Source: UBA6901 sp035256085
Lineage (GTDB): Bacteria; Pseudomonadota; Gammaproteobacteria; Acidiferrobacterales; UBA6901
Direction: 5' to 3'
Length of the DNA: 8,294 nucleotides
Assembly: GCA_035256085.1 (NCBI GenBank)
Contig: DATEYP010000205.1
Location: 1 to 8,294 of the forward strand
Shown here: in pieces, positions 1 to 5,700 of the stretch
Numbering within the stretch: position 1 is the stretch's first letter
Layout of the letters: each line of letters begins with the position of its first letter
Translations under genes and position numbers: made by a program
Notes under the pieces: model-generated
Seen by the model: the letters and a program-made list of their open reading frames with translations, nothing else
Database searches by the model: none
What the model was told of the DNA's origin: nothing

Positions 1-45
1 TTGATCGACGGTCGTGAGGTCTTCGAGTTTCATGATGGTTTTCAT
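1..45 (-). CDS. Partial CDS start, possibly transposase N-terminus
   Basis: Read on the minus strand, an open frame starts at ATG 45-43 (MKTIM...) or at the in-frame ATG 33-31 (MKLEDLTTVDQ) and runs off the left edge after 15 or 11 codons. A G-rich stretch (minus complement of 46-51) precedes the first ATG and could serve as a Shine-Dalgarno. The residues resemble, from memory, the N-terminus of a group of integrase-core (DDE) transposases that begin with an LEDLTT-D/E-Q-like segment. Direct repeats just behind the gene (76-91 and 112-127) fit an insertion-sequence end. The visible fragment is too short to prove a family. It could also be an unrelated protein. Confidence 0.4.
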   Translation of the reverse strand, partial: MKTIMKLEDLTTVDQ

Positions 46-75
46 CCCCCCATCATGGCCGGAACCCGATCCGGC

Positions 76-127
76 TTCAGACTCATTTCATGTTAGAAAC
101 ACATACCCCCGTTCAGACTCATTTCAT
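76..127. repeat. Two 16-bp direct repeats, possible mobile element end
   Basis: TTCAGACTCATTTCAT occurs exactly at 76-91 and again at 112-127, with starts 36 bp apart. Similarity continues weakly for a few bases beyond each copy. Both lie behind the minus-strand start at the left edge, between it and the SxtJ-like gene. Repeated terminal sites of this kind can be transposase-binding sites at an element end. That reading is inference, because the other end is not in the window. Confidence 0.55.
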
Positions 128-202
128 ATTGGAAGAGGCTACGCGTCGCCACCCCCGAATATTCCTGTTATTATCTGCCGCGTCGCCTCAAGGTCCCCCG
201 GC

Positions 203-583
203 ATGTCCTACAAGCAGGAAAGGCAGTTCGGTTTTCTGTTCACTTTCGTATTCGCGCTCGTGGCCTTCTGGCCGCTGTGGCCGCTGACCGCCCCGAACCT
301 GTACTGGCTGTCCGGCGCCGGCGCCTGGCTGGCGGCCGCACTCATCTATCCGAAAATGCTCGCGCCGCTCTACAAGGCGTGGATGGCGTTCGGCCATGTG
401 CTCGGCTGGATCAATGCGCGCATCATCCTCGGTATCGTCTTTTTCGCGGTTGTCATGCCCATCGGGCTGGTCATGCGTCTGTTCGGCAAGGACTTCCTGA
501 GAATGCGCCCGAACCGTGCCGGCAGTTACTGGGTCCAGCGCGACCAGAAACTCACCCCTCAATCCATGCGGAACCAATTCTGA
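203..583 (+). CDS. SxtJ-family membrane protein
   Basis: This is a 126-aa integral membrane protein of the SxtJ family, named after an unassigned gene of cyanobacterial saxitoxin clusters; its biochemical role is unknown. Three hydrophobic segments are visible at about residues 9-26, 32-50 and 73-93. The C-terminal signature follows, with PIGLVMRLFGKD at 86-97 and GSYW at 107-110, both characteristic of the family. The ATG at 203 (MSYKQERQFG) is chosen because the family starts just before the first membrane helix. The open frame extends upstream to 14, but that part runs through the direct repeats and looks non-coding. The Shine-Dalgarno is weak (AAGG at about 191-194). The stop overlaps the next start by one base, so the two small membrane proteins are probably translationally coupled. 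They probably form a membrane partner for the carbamoyltransferase at 877; that link is inferred from conserved gene company. Confidence 0.85.
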   Translation: MSYKQERQFGFLFTFVFALVAFWPLWPLTAPNLYWLSGAGAWLAAALIYPKMLAPLYKAWMAFGHVLGWINARIILGIVFFAVVMPIGLVMRLFGKDFLRMRPNRAGSYWVQRDQKLTPQSMRNQF

Positions 584-735
584 TGATCGATTTTCTGAAA
601 GAGCTGTGGGCGTTCATGAAGGCACGCAAGAAGTTCTGGCTGCTGCCGATCATTATCATCCTGCTGCTGCTCGGTGGCCTGCTGGTCCTGGCCCAGGGCA
701 GCGCCGTGGCGCCCTTTATTTATACCTTGTTCTAA
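583..735 (+). CDS. DUF5989 / SxtK-like small membrane protein
   Basis: This 50-aa protein has a short amphipathic N-terminus (MIDFLKELWAFMKARKKFW), one long hydrophobic helix at about residues 19-38, and a short C-terminal tail ending APFIYTLF. The length, the LKELWxFMKxRKKxWLLP pattern and the position fit the DUF5989 family, the counterpart of SxtK beside SxtJ. Its start overlaps the upstream stop in a TGATG, which indicates translational coupling. The basic MKARKK patch before the helix predicts a cytoplasmic N-terminus. The function is unknown. It is likely a subunit or anchor working with the SxtJ-like protein and the downstream carbamoyltransferase. After it the operon is interrupted by a repeat-rich spacer of about 140 bp. 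Confidence 0.85.
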   Translation: MIDFLKELWAFMKARKKFWLLPIIIILLLLGGLLVLAQGSAVAPFIYTLF

Positions 736-736
736 C

Positions 737-850
737 CAACTCCCCCTCTCCCAGAGTGAATGGGTGCGCGCGTAGCGCGCTTCGGCTCGCCTCCCTCTCC
801 CTAGTGAATGGGGCCTCATTCACTAGGGAATGAGGGTGAGGGTGAGAGGG
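737..850. repeat. Composite intergenic repeat, copy A
   Basis: The spacer between the DUF5989 gene and the carbamoyltransferase is built of repetitive modules: CCAACTCCCCCTCTCCC, AGTGAATGGG, a GC palindrome (766-780, GCGCGC around GTA), CGCTTCGGCTCGCCTC (778-793), a perfect inverted repeat (799-828), and a GAGGGTGAGGGTGAGAGGG tail. The CGCTTCGG.TCGCCTC module recurs on the minus strand at 5789-5804 with 15 of 16 bases identical, and a CCAACTC.CC start recurs near 5761-5769. It therefore belongs to a dispersed intergenic repeat family. It contains no gene. Confidence 0.7.
799..828. repeat. Perfect inverted repeat, 12-bp arms
   Basis: CCCTAGTGAATG (799-810) is the exact reverse complement of CATTCACTAGGG (817-828), around the 6-base loop GGGCCT. 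Transcribed, it gives a strong hairpin about 50 bases upstream of the carbamoyltransferase start. No U-run follows on either strand, so it is not a typical intrinsic terminator. A related hairpin lies at 2750-2773, after the same gene. It may be an mRNA processing or attenuation element, or simply part of the repeat family. Confidence 0.75.
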
Positions 851-860
851 ATAAAGTAAA

Positions 861-872
861 GGAATCGATTCC
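861..872. promoter_or_regulatory. 12-bp perfect palindrome at carbamoyltransferase start
   Basis: GGAATCGATTCC is its own reverse complement. It sits four bases before the ATG at 877 and includes the GGAA that serves as Shine-Dalgarno (AAAGGAA, 858-864). It could be a protein-binding site, or it could partly mask the ribosome-binding site. Chance occurrence cannot be excluded. Confidence 0.3.
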
Positions 873-876
873 GACC

Positions 877-2709
877 ATGCGCATCCTCGGCCTGTCGGCC
901 TACTACCACGACAGCGCCGCCGCCCTCATCGAGGACGGCCGCATTGTCGCGGCCGCGCAGGAGGAACGCTTCTCGCGCAAGAAGCACGACCCGGGCTTCC
1001 CGGAACACGCGCTGCGCTACTGCCTGGCGGAGGGCAAGGTCGGTCTGCCGGACATCGACCAGATCGTGTTCTACGACAAGCCGTTCCTCAAGTTCGAGCG
1101 CCTGCTCGAAACCTATGTGGCATTCGCACCCCGGGGCTTCGGACAGTTCGTGAACGCCATGCCGGTGTGGCTGAAAGAAAAACTGTTCCAGAAAACCGAA
1201 CTGGCCAACCACCTGAAGGCCTTCGATCCGGCCTTCAGCGCTGCCGGCAAGCTGTTGTTCTCCGAACACCACCTGTCGCACGCCGCCTCGGCGTTCTACC
1301 CGTCGCCGTTCGAGAATGCGCTCATCCTCACCATGGACGGCGTCGGCGAATGGGCCACGACCTCGGTGATGAAAGGCGAGGGCAACCAGATCACGCCGCT
1401 CAAGGAAATCCACTTCCCGCACTCGGTCGGTCTCCTGTACTCGGCCTTTACCTACTTCACCGGTTTCAAGGTGAACTCCGGCGAGTACAAGCTCATGGGC
1501 CTCGCGCCCTACGGCAAGCCGGTGTATGCCGACCTCATTCGCGAGCATCTGGTCGATATCCACGACGACGGCTCGTTCCAGCTCAACATGCGGTATTTCA
1601 ATTACTGCACCGGCCTGACCATGACCAACCGGCGCTTCGACAAGTTGTTCGGTCGCAAGCCGCGCCCGGCTGAAGACCAGATCACCCAGAGCGACATGGA
1701 CCTGGCTGCCTCGATCCAGCTCATTACCGAAGAGATCGTGCTCAAACTCGCCAAGGGCCTGCGCGATGAGTACCAGCTGCCGAACCTGTGTCTGGCCGGC
1801 GGCGTGGCGCTCAATTGCGTGGCCAACGGCAAGCTGCTGCAAGAGAAAATCTTCGACAACCTGTGGATCCAGCCGGCCGCGGGCGACGCCGGCGGCGCGC
1901 TCGGCGCGGCCCTGCTCGGCTACCACCTGTTCGCCGGCAAGGATCGTAAGACCGTCCAGCGCGACGCCATGCAGGGCAGCTACCTTGGCCCGAGCTATGC
2001 GGACAACGACATCAAGCTCAGCCTCGACCGTCTTGGCGCGAAGTATCAGCAGCTCAGCGAAGACGTGCTGATCGAGGAAGGCGCCAAGGCGCTGGCTGCG
2101 GAGAAAGTGGTGGGCTGGTTCCAGGGCCGTATGGAGTTCGGGCCGCGCGCACTCGGCGGGCGCTCGATTCTCGGCGACTCGCGCTCAGCCAAGACCCAGT
2201 CGGTGATGAACCTCAAGATCAAATACCGCGAATCGTTTCGGCCATTCGCACCGTCGGTGCTGCGCGAGGACGTGGCCGAGTATTTCGACCTGAACGGCGA
2301 CAGTCCTTATATGCTGCTGGTCGCGCCGGTCGCGGAAAAGCGCCGCAAGCCGTTGTCCGCCGAAGACAGCAAGAAGTTCGGCATCGAGCTGCTCAACGTG
2401 CCCAAGTCCGACCTGCCGGCGATCACCCACGTGGATTACTCGGCGCGCATCCAGACCGTGCACGCCGACACCAATCCGCGCTACCACAGGCTGATTTCCA
2501 GCTTCAAGAAGCTCACCGGTTACGGCGTGGTGGTGAATACCTCGTTCAACGTGCGCGGCGAGCCGATCGTCTGCACCCCGGAAGACGCGTTTCGCTGCTT
2601 CATGGGCACCGAGATGGACGAACTGTATGTCGGTAATTTCCGGCTGGTAAAAGACGAACAGGATCCGAAGCTCAGGGAGAGTTATTACCAGAAGTTCGAT
2701 CTGGATTGA
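877..2709 (+). CDS. O-carbamoyltransferase, NodU/CmcH/TobZ/SxtI type
   Basis: This 610-aa enzyme is predicted to transfer a carbamoyl group from carbamoyl phosphate, via carbamoyl-AMP, to a hydroxyl of a small molecule or sugar; the acceptor is unknown. The N-terminal Kae1/TsaD-like domain starts at MRILGLSAYYHDSAA, with EERFSRKKHD at about 29-38. Metal-site histidines of the HxxxH type are at 131 and 135 (EHHLSHAASAFYPS), followed by MDGVGEW at 153-159, GEYKLMGLAPYGKP at 202-215, LAGGVALNC at 306-314 and DAGGALGAA at 337-345. The C-terminal domain carries EFGPRALGGRSILGDSR at 420-436, RESFRPFAP at 451-459 and NTSFNVRGEP at 554-563. All signature blocks are present and the length is normal. 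HypF-type acylphosphatase and zinc-finger domains are absent. ATG 877 is chosen because the family begins at M-R-I-L-G; the upstream in-frame ATG at 808 lies inside a palindrome. It is probably co-transcribed with the SxtJ and DUF5989 genes. Confidence 0.93.
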   Translation: MRILGLSAYYHDSAAALIEDGRIVAAAQEERFSRKKHDPGFPEHALRYCLAEGKVGLPDIDQIVFYDKPFLKFERLLETYVAFAPRGFGQFVNAMPVWLKEKLFQKTELANHLKAFDPAFSAAGKLLFSEHHLSHAASAFYPSPFENALILTMDGVGEWATTSVMKGEGNQITPLKEIHFPHSVGLLYSAFTYFTGFKVNSGEYKLMGLAPYGKPVYADLIREHLVDIHDDGSFQLNMRYFNYCTGLTMTNRRFDKLFGRKPRPAEDQITQSDMDLAASIQLITEEIVLKLAKGLRDEYQLPNLCLAGGVALNCVANGKLLQEKIFDNLWIQPAAGDAGGALGAALLGYHLFAGKDRKTVQRDAMQGSYLGPSYADNDIKLSLDRLGAKYQQLSEDVLIEEGAKALAAEKVVGWFQGRMEFGPRALGGRSILGDSRSAKTQSVMNLKIKYRESFRPFAPSVLREDVAEYFDLNGDSPYMLLVAPVAEKRRKPLSAEDSKKFGIELLNVPKSDLPAITHVDYSARIQTVHADTNPRYHRLISSFKKLTGYGVVVNTSFNVRGEPIVCTPEDAFRCFMGTEMDELYVGNFRLVKDEQDPKLRESYYQKFDLD

Positions 2710-2712
2710 CCC

Positions 2713-2729
2713 CCGCCGTGCGCAGGCGG
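2713..2729 (+). terminator. Weak hairpin after the carbamoyltransferase stop
   Basis: CCGCC (2713-2717) pairs with GGCGG (2725-2729) across a 7-base loop, three bases after the stop codon. An A-rich rather than a T-rich stretch follows, so an intrinsic terminator is doubtful. It may only stabilise the mRNA 3' end. Confidence 0.25.
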
Positions 2730-2749
2730 AAAACCGCTCCTCGTTTGTC

Positions 2750-2773
2750 CAGTGAAAGAAGCCTCATTCACTG
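2750..2773. repeat. Inverted repeat related to 799-828
   Basis: CAGTGAA (2750-2756) and TTCACTG (2767-2773) form 7-bp arms. The 22-base core 2751-2772 matches 803-824 at 19 positions, sharing AGTGAA and GCCTCATTCACT. Related hairpins therefore bracket the carbamoyltransferase gene. The following GACGGCTTCGCGCTCCGC resembles the CGCTTCGGCTCGCC module of copy A. No U-tract follows. Confidence 0.6.
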
Positions 2774-2887
2774 ACGGCTTCGCGCTCCGCACTTCCGCCA
2801 ACCATGGCGGTCGCTGGAAAATACGCCTGCGTACGGGCATGATTATTGTTATCCGAGTCGCGCCATTACCGATCGTGAGGCAACATC

Positions 2888-3565
2888 ATGGACGCCATCG
2901 CTTCCGCTGCAACCGTCGCCACAGCCGAACCGCTGCTGAAACCGGTGATCTTCGGGCAGGCCGGGGCCGTCGTCCGGTCCGACCCATTTCCGTACACCGT
3001 GGTGAAGGGCGCGCTGCCGGAATCCGCACGCGCCGCCATCGCTGCCGACTTCCCGAACTACACTCGCAGCGGCTTTTTTCCCTACCAGACCAGCGAGTGC
3101 GGGCCGGGCGTGCAGCGCGTTATCGACGAAATGCAGAGCCCGGCGTTTGCCGACGCCCTGGGCGAGTGCCTCGGTGTGCCGCGACTCAGCCAGTATCCGG
3201 CCATCGTCACCATCCGCAAATGGAGCAAGGAAACGGACGGCCGCATCCATAACGATTCCAAGTCCAAGATCGTCACCGCGCTGCTCTACCTGAACGACAC
3301 CTGGCCGGACACCAGCGACGGCTGTTTCCGTTTCCTGTCCTCGCCGGAGAGCTTCGATCATCAGGTGGGTGAAGAGGTGAAACCGCTGTACGGTACGTTC
3401 ACAGCGTTCCGCCGCACCGAAACGTCCTGGCACGGGCACCTGCCGTACAAGGGCGAGCGTCGCGTCATTCAGGTCGCCTGGCTGACGAGCAAGGCAGAGC
3501 TCGAACGCAAGATGAAGCAGGGGCGCGTCACGCGCTTGCTCAAGCAGATCTTCACCCGGGCCTGA
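2888..3565 (+). CDS. 2-oxoglutarate/Fe(II)-dependent dioxygenase-like protein
   Basis: This 225-aa cytoplasmic protein has the signature residues of the 2OG-Fe(II) oxygenase superfamily. The iron ligands are H121 and D123 in GRIHNDSKSK and most likely H182 in ETSWHGHLPY. The likely 2-oxoglutarate-binding basic residue is R191 or R192 in GERRVIQVAW. Core strands TALLYLND (130-137) and GCFRFL (145-150) fit the jelly-roll fold. Such enzymes hydroxylate or otherwise oxidise small molecules or proteins with O2 and 2-oxoglutarate; the substrate is unknown. ATG 2888 has a good Shine-Dalgarno (GTGAGG, 2875-2880, 7-base spacing). It lies 178 bp after the carbamoyltransferase on the same strand, across a repeat, so it may be co-transcribed or have its own promoter. 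It could act on the same product, but adjacency is the only evidence. The gene on its right is convergent. Confidence 0.82.
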   Translation: MDAIASAATVATAEPLLKPVIFGQAGAVVRSDPFPYTVVKGALPESARAAIAADFPNYTRSGFFPYQTSECGPGVQRVIDEMQSPAFADALGECLGVPRLSQYPAIVTIRKWSKETDGRIHNDSKSKIVTALLYLNDTWPDTSDGCFRFLSSPESFDHQVGEEVKPLYGTFTAFRRTETSWHGHLPYKGERRVIQVAWLTSKAELERKMKQGRVTRLLKQIFTRA

Positions 3566-3661
3566 CGGATGCAGTTGGGCCATGCCGGGCTTCCAGACGG
3601 ACTCCGGCCACAAATCCGATTCAGGAATATCCGCTGTGTATGGCGCGCGACGTGCGCACCA

Positions 3662-4081
3662 TCAATGCAGAACTTCCGGCGGGGAAGCGAGGCGCGTGGG
3701 CGAGGCATGGTGCATCACCATGCGCCAGCCCTTGTCGGCGAGGCGATAAATGTTGGTGGCGATGACCGGCGACTGGTACTGAGTGTCCTTGCCGAGGCGG
3801 ATGTGTTCGTGCACCACGTGCACCGTCAGGTTCTGATCCTCATAACGCGACTCATCGCTGAGGTGTATCGCCATGCCCGATGAGTGCGCGAAGATCAGTT
3901 CCCAGCTCTGACGTACGGCGGCGCGGCCTTCGAGGCGCTGACCACCGGGATGCACGCACGAAATGTTCTCATCCTCGTCCCACACCGCCATCATCAGGTC
4001 GAGATCGCACTTATGGAGGGCGCGGTAGAAGGCCTCTTCCGCCGCTTCCGGACTTGAGAACACGATCTTGATGTCTGGCAT
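3662..4081 (-). CDS. NTF2-like / SnoaL-fold protein
   Basis: This 139-aa cytoplasmic protein has the cone-shaped alpha+beta NTF2-like fold of the SnoaL_3/DUF4440 type. Visible signatures are an N-terminal helix (EAAEEAFYRALHKCDLD), then the family motif VWDEDENISCVHPGGQRLEGRAAV at 33-56, and the closing strand KGWRMVMHHASP at 117-128. Such proteins bind or isomerise small hydrophobic molecules, or have unknown roles, so no reaction can be assigned. The start is supported by an AAGGA Shine-Dalgarno (minus complement of about 4088-4092), which overlaps the end of the rhodanese gene. It is the last gene of the presumed pcm-VOC-rhodanese operon, 9 bp behind the rhodanese. It is convergent with the dioxygenase gene across a 96-bp gap without an obvious terminator. 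Confidence 0.8.
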   Translation of the reverse strand: MPDIKIVFSSPEAAEEAFYRALHKCDLDLMMAVWDEDENISCVHPGGQRLEGRAAVRQSWELIFAHSSGMAIHLSDESRYEDQNLTVHVVHEHIRLGKDTQYQSPVIATNIYRLADKGWRMVMHHASPTRLASPPEVLH

Positions 4082-4090
4082 GTTCGTCCT

Positions 4091-4411
4091 TCAATACGTG
4101 TGCATGGCAGGGTCGATCTCGCGTGCCCACGCGTCCACACCGCCTTGCAGGTTATAGAGCTTGTAAAAACCACGGCTCGCGAGGAAGTGCGCAACCCGCA
4201 TGCTGCGCACGCCGTGATGGCAGATGACCACGAGCTCCTGCTCCGGGTCAAGTTCCTCGACGCGCGCCGGGATCTGTCCCATGGGAATGTGCAGCGCGTC
4301 GGGCAGGGCGCAGATGTTGAGTTCCCAACCCTCGCGCACATCGAGGAGGACAGGTTTGTCGCCGGATTGTGCCAGCCGTTCCTGAAGCTCACGCACCGTT
4401 ATTTGTTGCAT
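4091..4411 (-). CDS. Single-domain rhodanese (sulfurtransferase)
   Basis: This 106-aa protein is one rhodanese domain. Signatures are LLDVREGWE at 22-30, IPMGQIP at 42-48, and the active-site loop CHHGVRS at 64-70, in which C64 would carry the persulfide. The closing motif YNLQGGVDAWA is at 86-96. It probably transfers sulfane sulfur from thiosulfate or a protein persulfide to an acceptor such as thiol or cyanide; the natural partner is unknown. The catalytic cysteine and the arginine of the loop are intact. There is no signal peptide, so it should be cytoplasmic. It lies 15 bp after the VOC gene and 9 bp before the NTF2-like gene on the same strand, consistent with one transcript. Its Shine-Dalgarno is weak, so translation may depend on coupling. 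Confidence 0.92.
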   Translation of the reverse strand: MQQITVRELQERLAQSGDKPVLLDVREGWELNICALPDALHIPMGQIPARVEELDPEQELVVICHHGVRSMRVAHFLASRGFYKLYNLQGGVDAWAREIDPAMHTY

Positions 4412-4426
4412 GCTTGCCGCACCGTA

Positions 4427-4870
4427 TCAAGGATTACTGTTCTCCCAGTGGTCATGACGTTGCCGACGCTCCTGCCGATAGTTGGTGATTTCAAGCCGTA
4501 TTCCGTCTGGGTCGGAGAAGAACACCGCAAAATAATCCGGGGCGTACTCCGGATAGCGCCTGGGTTCGCTCACCGAATTGCCATGTGCTTTGAGCGTACT
4601 CGCCGCCGCGTGCACGTCCTTCTCGCCATCAACTCTCAGGCAGAGGTGATGGAGACCGGGAGCATAGGGGTCATGTGAGTTCGCAGACCGGGCGGGCCGC
4701 AGGACTACACCGAAGTGGCGGTTGTAATACTGGATGTGCTTTTCAGCGCCGATTTGAAACCGGGTCTTCCGGAAGCCGATGATGTCCATCACCACATCAT
4801 AGAATTCCTCGGACCGTTCCAGGTCCGAGACGGTGATATAGATGTGGTCGATGCCGATGATCTCGGGCAT
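4427..4870 (-). CDS. VOC-superfamily (glyoxalase/dioxygenase fold) protein
   Basis: This 147-aa cytoplasmic protein has two beta-alpha-beta-beta-beta repeats of the vicinal oxygen chelate fold. Likely metal ligands are H9 (IDHIYITV), H75 (GLHHLCLRV) and E127 (DGIRLEITN), a complete H/H/E set. The C-terminal FFSDPDGIRLEI block is typical of glyoxalase I and bleomycin-resistance relatives. The exact reaction (lyase, dioxygenase, thiol transferase or binding) cannot be assigned. The start at 4870 gives the expected N-terminus MPEIIGIDHI just before the first strand. The open frame extends further upstream into the Pcm-like gene, but that part is out of frame with it and unlike the family. It lies 67 bp after the Pcm-like gene, separated by a hairpin, and 15 bp before the rhodanese. 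Confidence 0.88.
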   Translation of the reverse strand: MPEIIGIDHIYITVSDLERSEEFYDVVMDIIGFRKTRFQIGAEKHIQYYNRHFGVVLRPARSANSHDPYAPGLHHLCLRVDGEKDVHAAASTLKAHGNSVSEPRRYPEYAPDYFAVFFSDPDGIRLEITNYRQERRQRHDHWENSNP

Positions 4871-4915
4871 GGATAATTCGAGCCCTAACGCCGGAATGAC
4901 AACGGTGGGTCTGTC

Positions 4916-4938
4916 GTGGCCTTTTTTCAAAAGGCCAC
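4916..4938. terminator. Perfect hairpin at the end of the Pcm-like gene
   Basis: GTGGCCTTTT (4916-4925) and AAAAGGCCAC (4929-4938) are exact inverted repeats around a 3-base loop. On the minus strand the stem begins within the Pcm-like stop codon (4940-4938) and ends 45 bp before the VOC start. The sequence after it (GACAGACCC on the minus strand) is not U-rich, so it is a poor intrinsic terminator. It more likely acts as an mRNA stabiliser or partial attenuator that lowers expression of the downstream genes. Confidence 0.5.
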
Positions 4939-5600
4939 TAGAACGCGAATGCGCTCGGCGCGAGCGCGTTCTGTAGCGGCGGCAGATCGGTTTCGAACAG
5001 GCCGCGGGTGTCGAAGCCGGATTCGGTGATGCGCGTGATCCGCTGCGCTTGCATCGCCGGCGATTGGCCGACGATGGCAATCAGCCGCCCGCCGGCCGCG
5101 AGCTGTTTCTTGAATGCCTCCGGCAGCAGCGGCAGCGAGCCGGTGACCAGGATCACGTCATACGGCGCATGCCTGTCCCAGCCGCGCGCGCCGTCGCCGA
5201 TTTCAAGCTCCACGTTGCGCGCGCCGTGCGCGGCCAGCCGGCCCGAGGCGCGGTCGATAAACTCCGCGCGAATCTCGACGCTGTGCACCTTGCCCCCGAG
5301 CTGCGCCAGCAACCAGGTCATGTAACCGCTGCCGGTGCCGATTTCCAGGATCTTGTCGGCCGGCTTGATGGCCAGTTCCTGCAGCAGGCGCGCTTCCACC
5401 AGCGGCGCCATCATCACCTCGCCGTGGCCGAGCGGAATCTGCATATCGACAAAGGCGAGGTTGCGCAGCGCGTCCGGCACGAAGTCCTGGCGCGGGCCGC
5501 GGCCCACCAGCTCCAGAATGCGGTCGTCCAGCACCGAACCGGTGCGGATCTGGCTCACCACCATGTTGTGGCGGGCGGATTCGATATTGATGGCGGTCAT
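4938..5600 (-). CDS. Pcm-like SAM-dependent methyltransferase
   Basis: This 220-aa cytoplasmic protein belongs to the protein-L-isoaspartate O-methyltransferase family. SAM motif I is LEIGTGSGY at 85-93 and the acidic ribose-binding residue is likely E109 in VHSVEI. Further family features are PRQDFVP at 36-42, GDGARGW at 135-141 and YDVILVTGSLP at 147-157. In classical Pcm the segment after the IPLGHG-like block is QTISQP, containing the conserved TIS that binds isoaspartate; here it is EVMMAP (61-66). Activity on isoaspartyl residues is therefore uncertain, and the protein may methylate another target. ATG 5600 is chosen for its GGAGGAA Shine-Dalgarno; the extension upstream to 5684 is not family-like. 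It leads the minus-strand operon and is divergent from thiC. Confidence 0.87.
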   Translation of the reverse strand: MTAINIESARHNMVVSQIRTGSVLDDRILELVGRGPRQDFVPDALRNLAFVDMQIPLGHGEVMMAPLVEARLLQELAIKPADKILEIGTGSGYMTWLLAQLGGKVHSVEIRAEFIDRASGRLAAHGARNVELEIGDGARGWDRHAPYDVILVTGSLPLLPEAFKKQLAAGGRLIAIVGQSPAMQAQRITRITESGFDTRGLFETDLPPLQNALAPSAFAF

Positions 5601-5604
5601 GCGG

Positions 5605-5611
5605 TTCCTCC
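5605..5611 (-). promoter_or_regulatory. Strong ribosome-binding site of the Pcm-like gene
   Basis: The minus strand reads GGAGGAA here, 4 bases before the ATG at 5600-5598. It is the best Shine-Dalgarno match in this operon and fixes the start of the Pcm-like protein rather than in-frame alternatives further upstream. Confidence 0.7.
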
Positions 5612-5700
5612 GTACGGCTGTTATTGGTACCCGCGCCTCTCGGGGGAGACCGCACGGCCAAACGGTATCGCAGCGAATGGACACGATGCACCGTGCGTTC

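Noticed and set aside
76..127. Possible CRISPR unit (repeat spacing of 36)
   Set aside because: There are only two copies of a 16-bp repeat with a 20-bp gap, no further units and no cas gene. A mobile element end fits better.
14..202. N-terminal extension of the SxtJ-like frame
   Set aside because: It runs through the opposite-strand gene start and the direct repeats, lacks family similarity, and is proline- and serine-rich with no membrane character.
808..876. Upstream ATG at 808 as the start of the carbamoyltransferase
   Set aside because: The added 23 residues come from a palindrome and repeat sequence, and the family N-terminus begins at the ATG at 877.
823..1926. Long minus-strand open frame (367 codons) opposite the carbamoyltransferase
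   Set aside because: It is antisense to a gene with every family motif. Long antisense frames are expected in GC-rich coding DNA, and its product resembles no family.
2849..3613. Minus-strand open frame of 254 codons opposite the dioxygenase
   Set aside because: The plus strand encodes a protein with intact catalytic residues and a good ribosome-binding site; the antisense product has no recognisable motif.
4100..4678. Plus-strand open frame of 192 codons across the rhodanese and VOC genes
   Set aside because: It spans two convincing minus-strand genes with intact active-site motifs.
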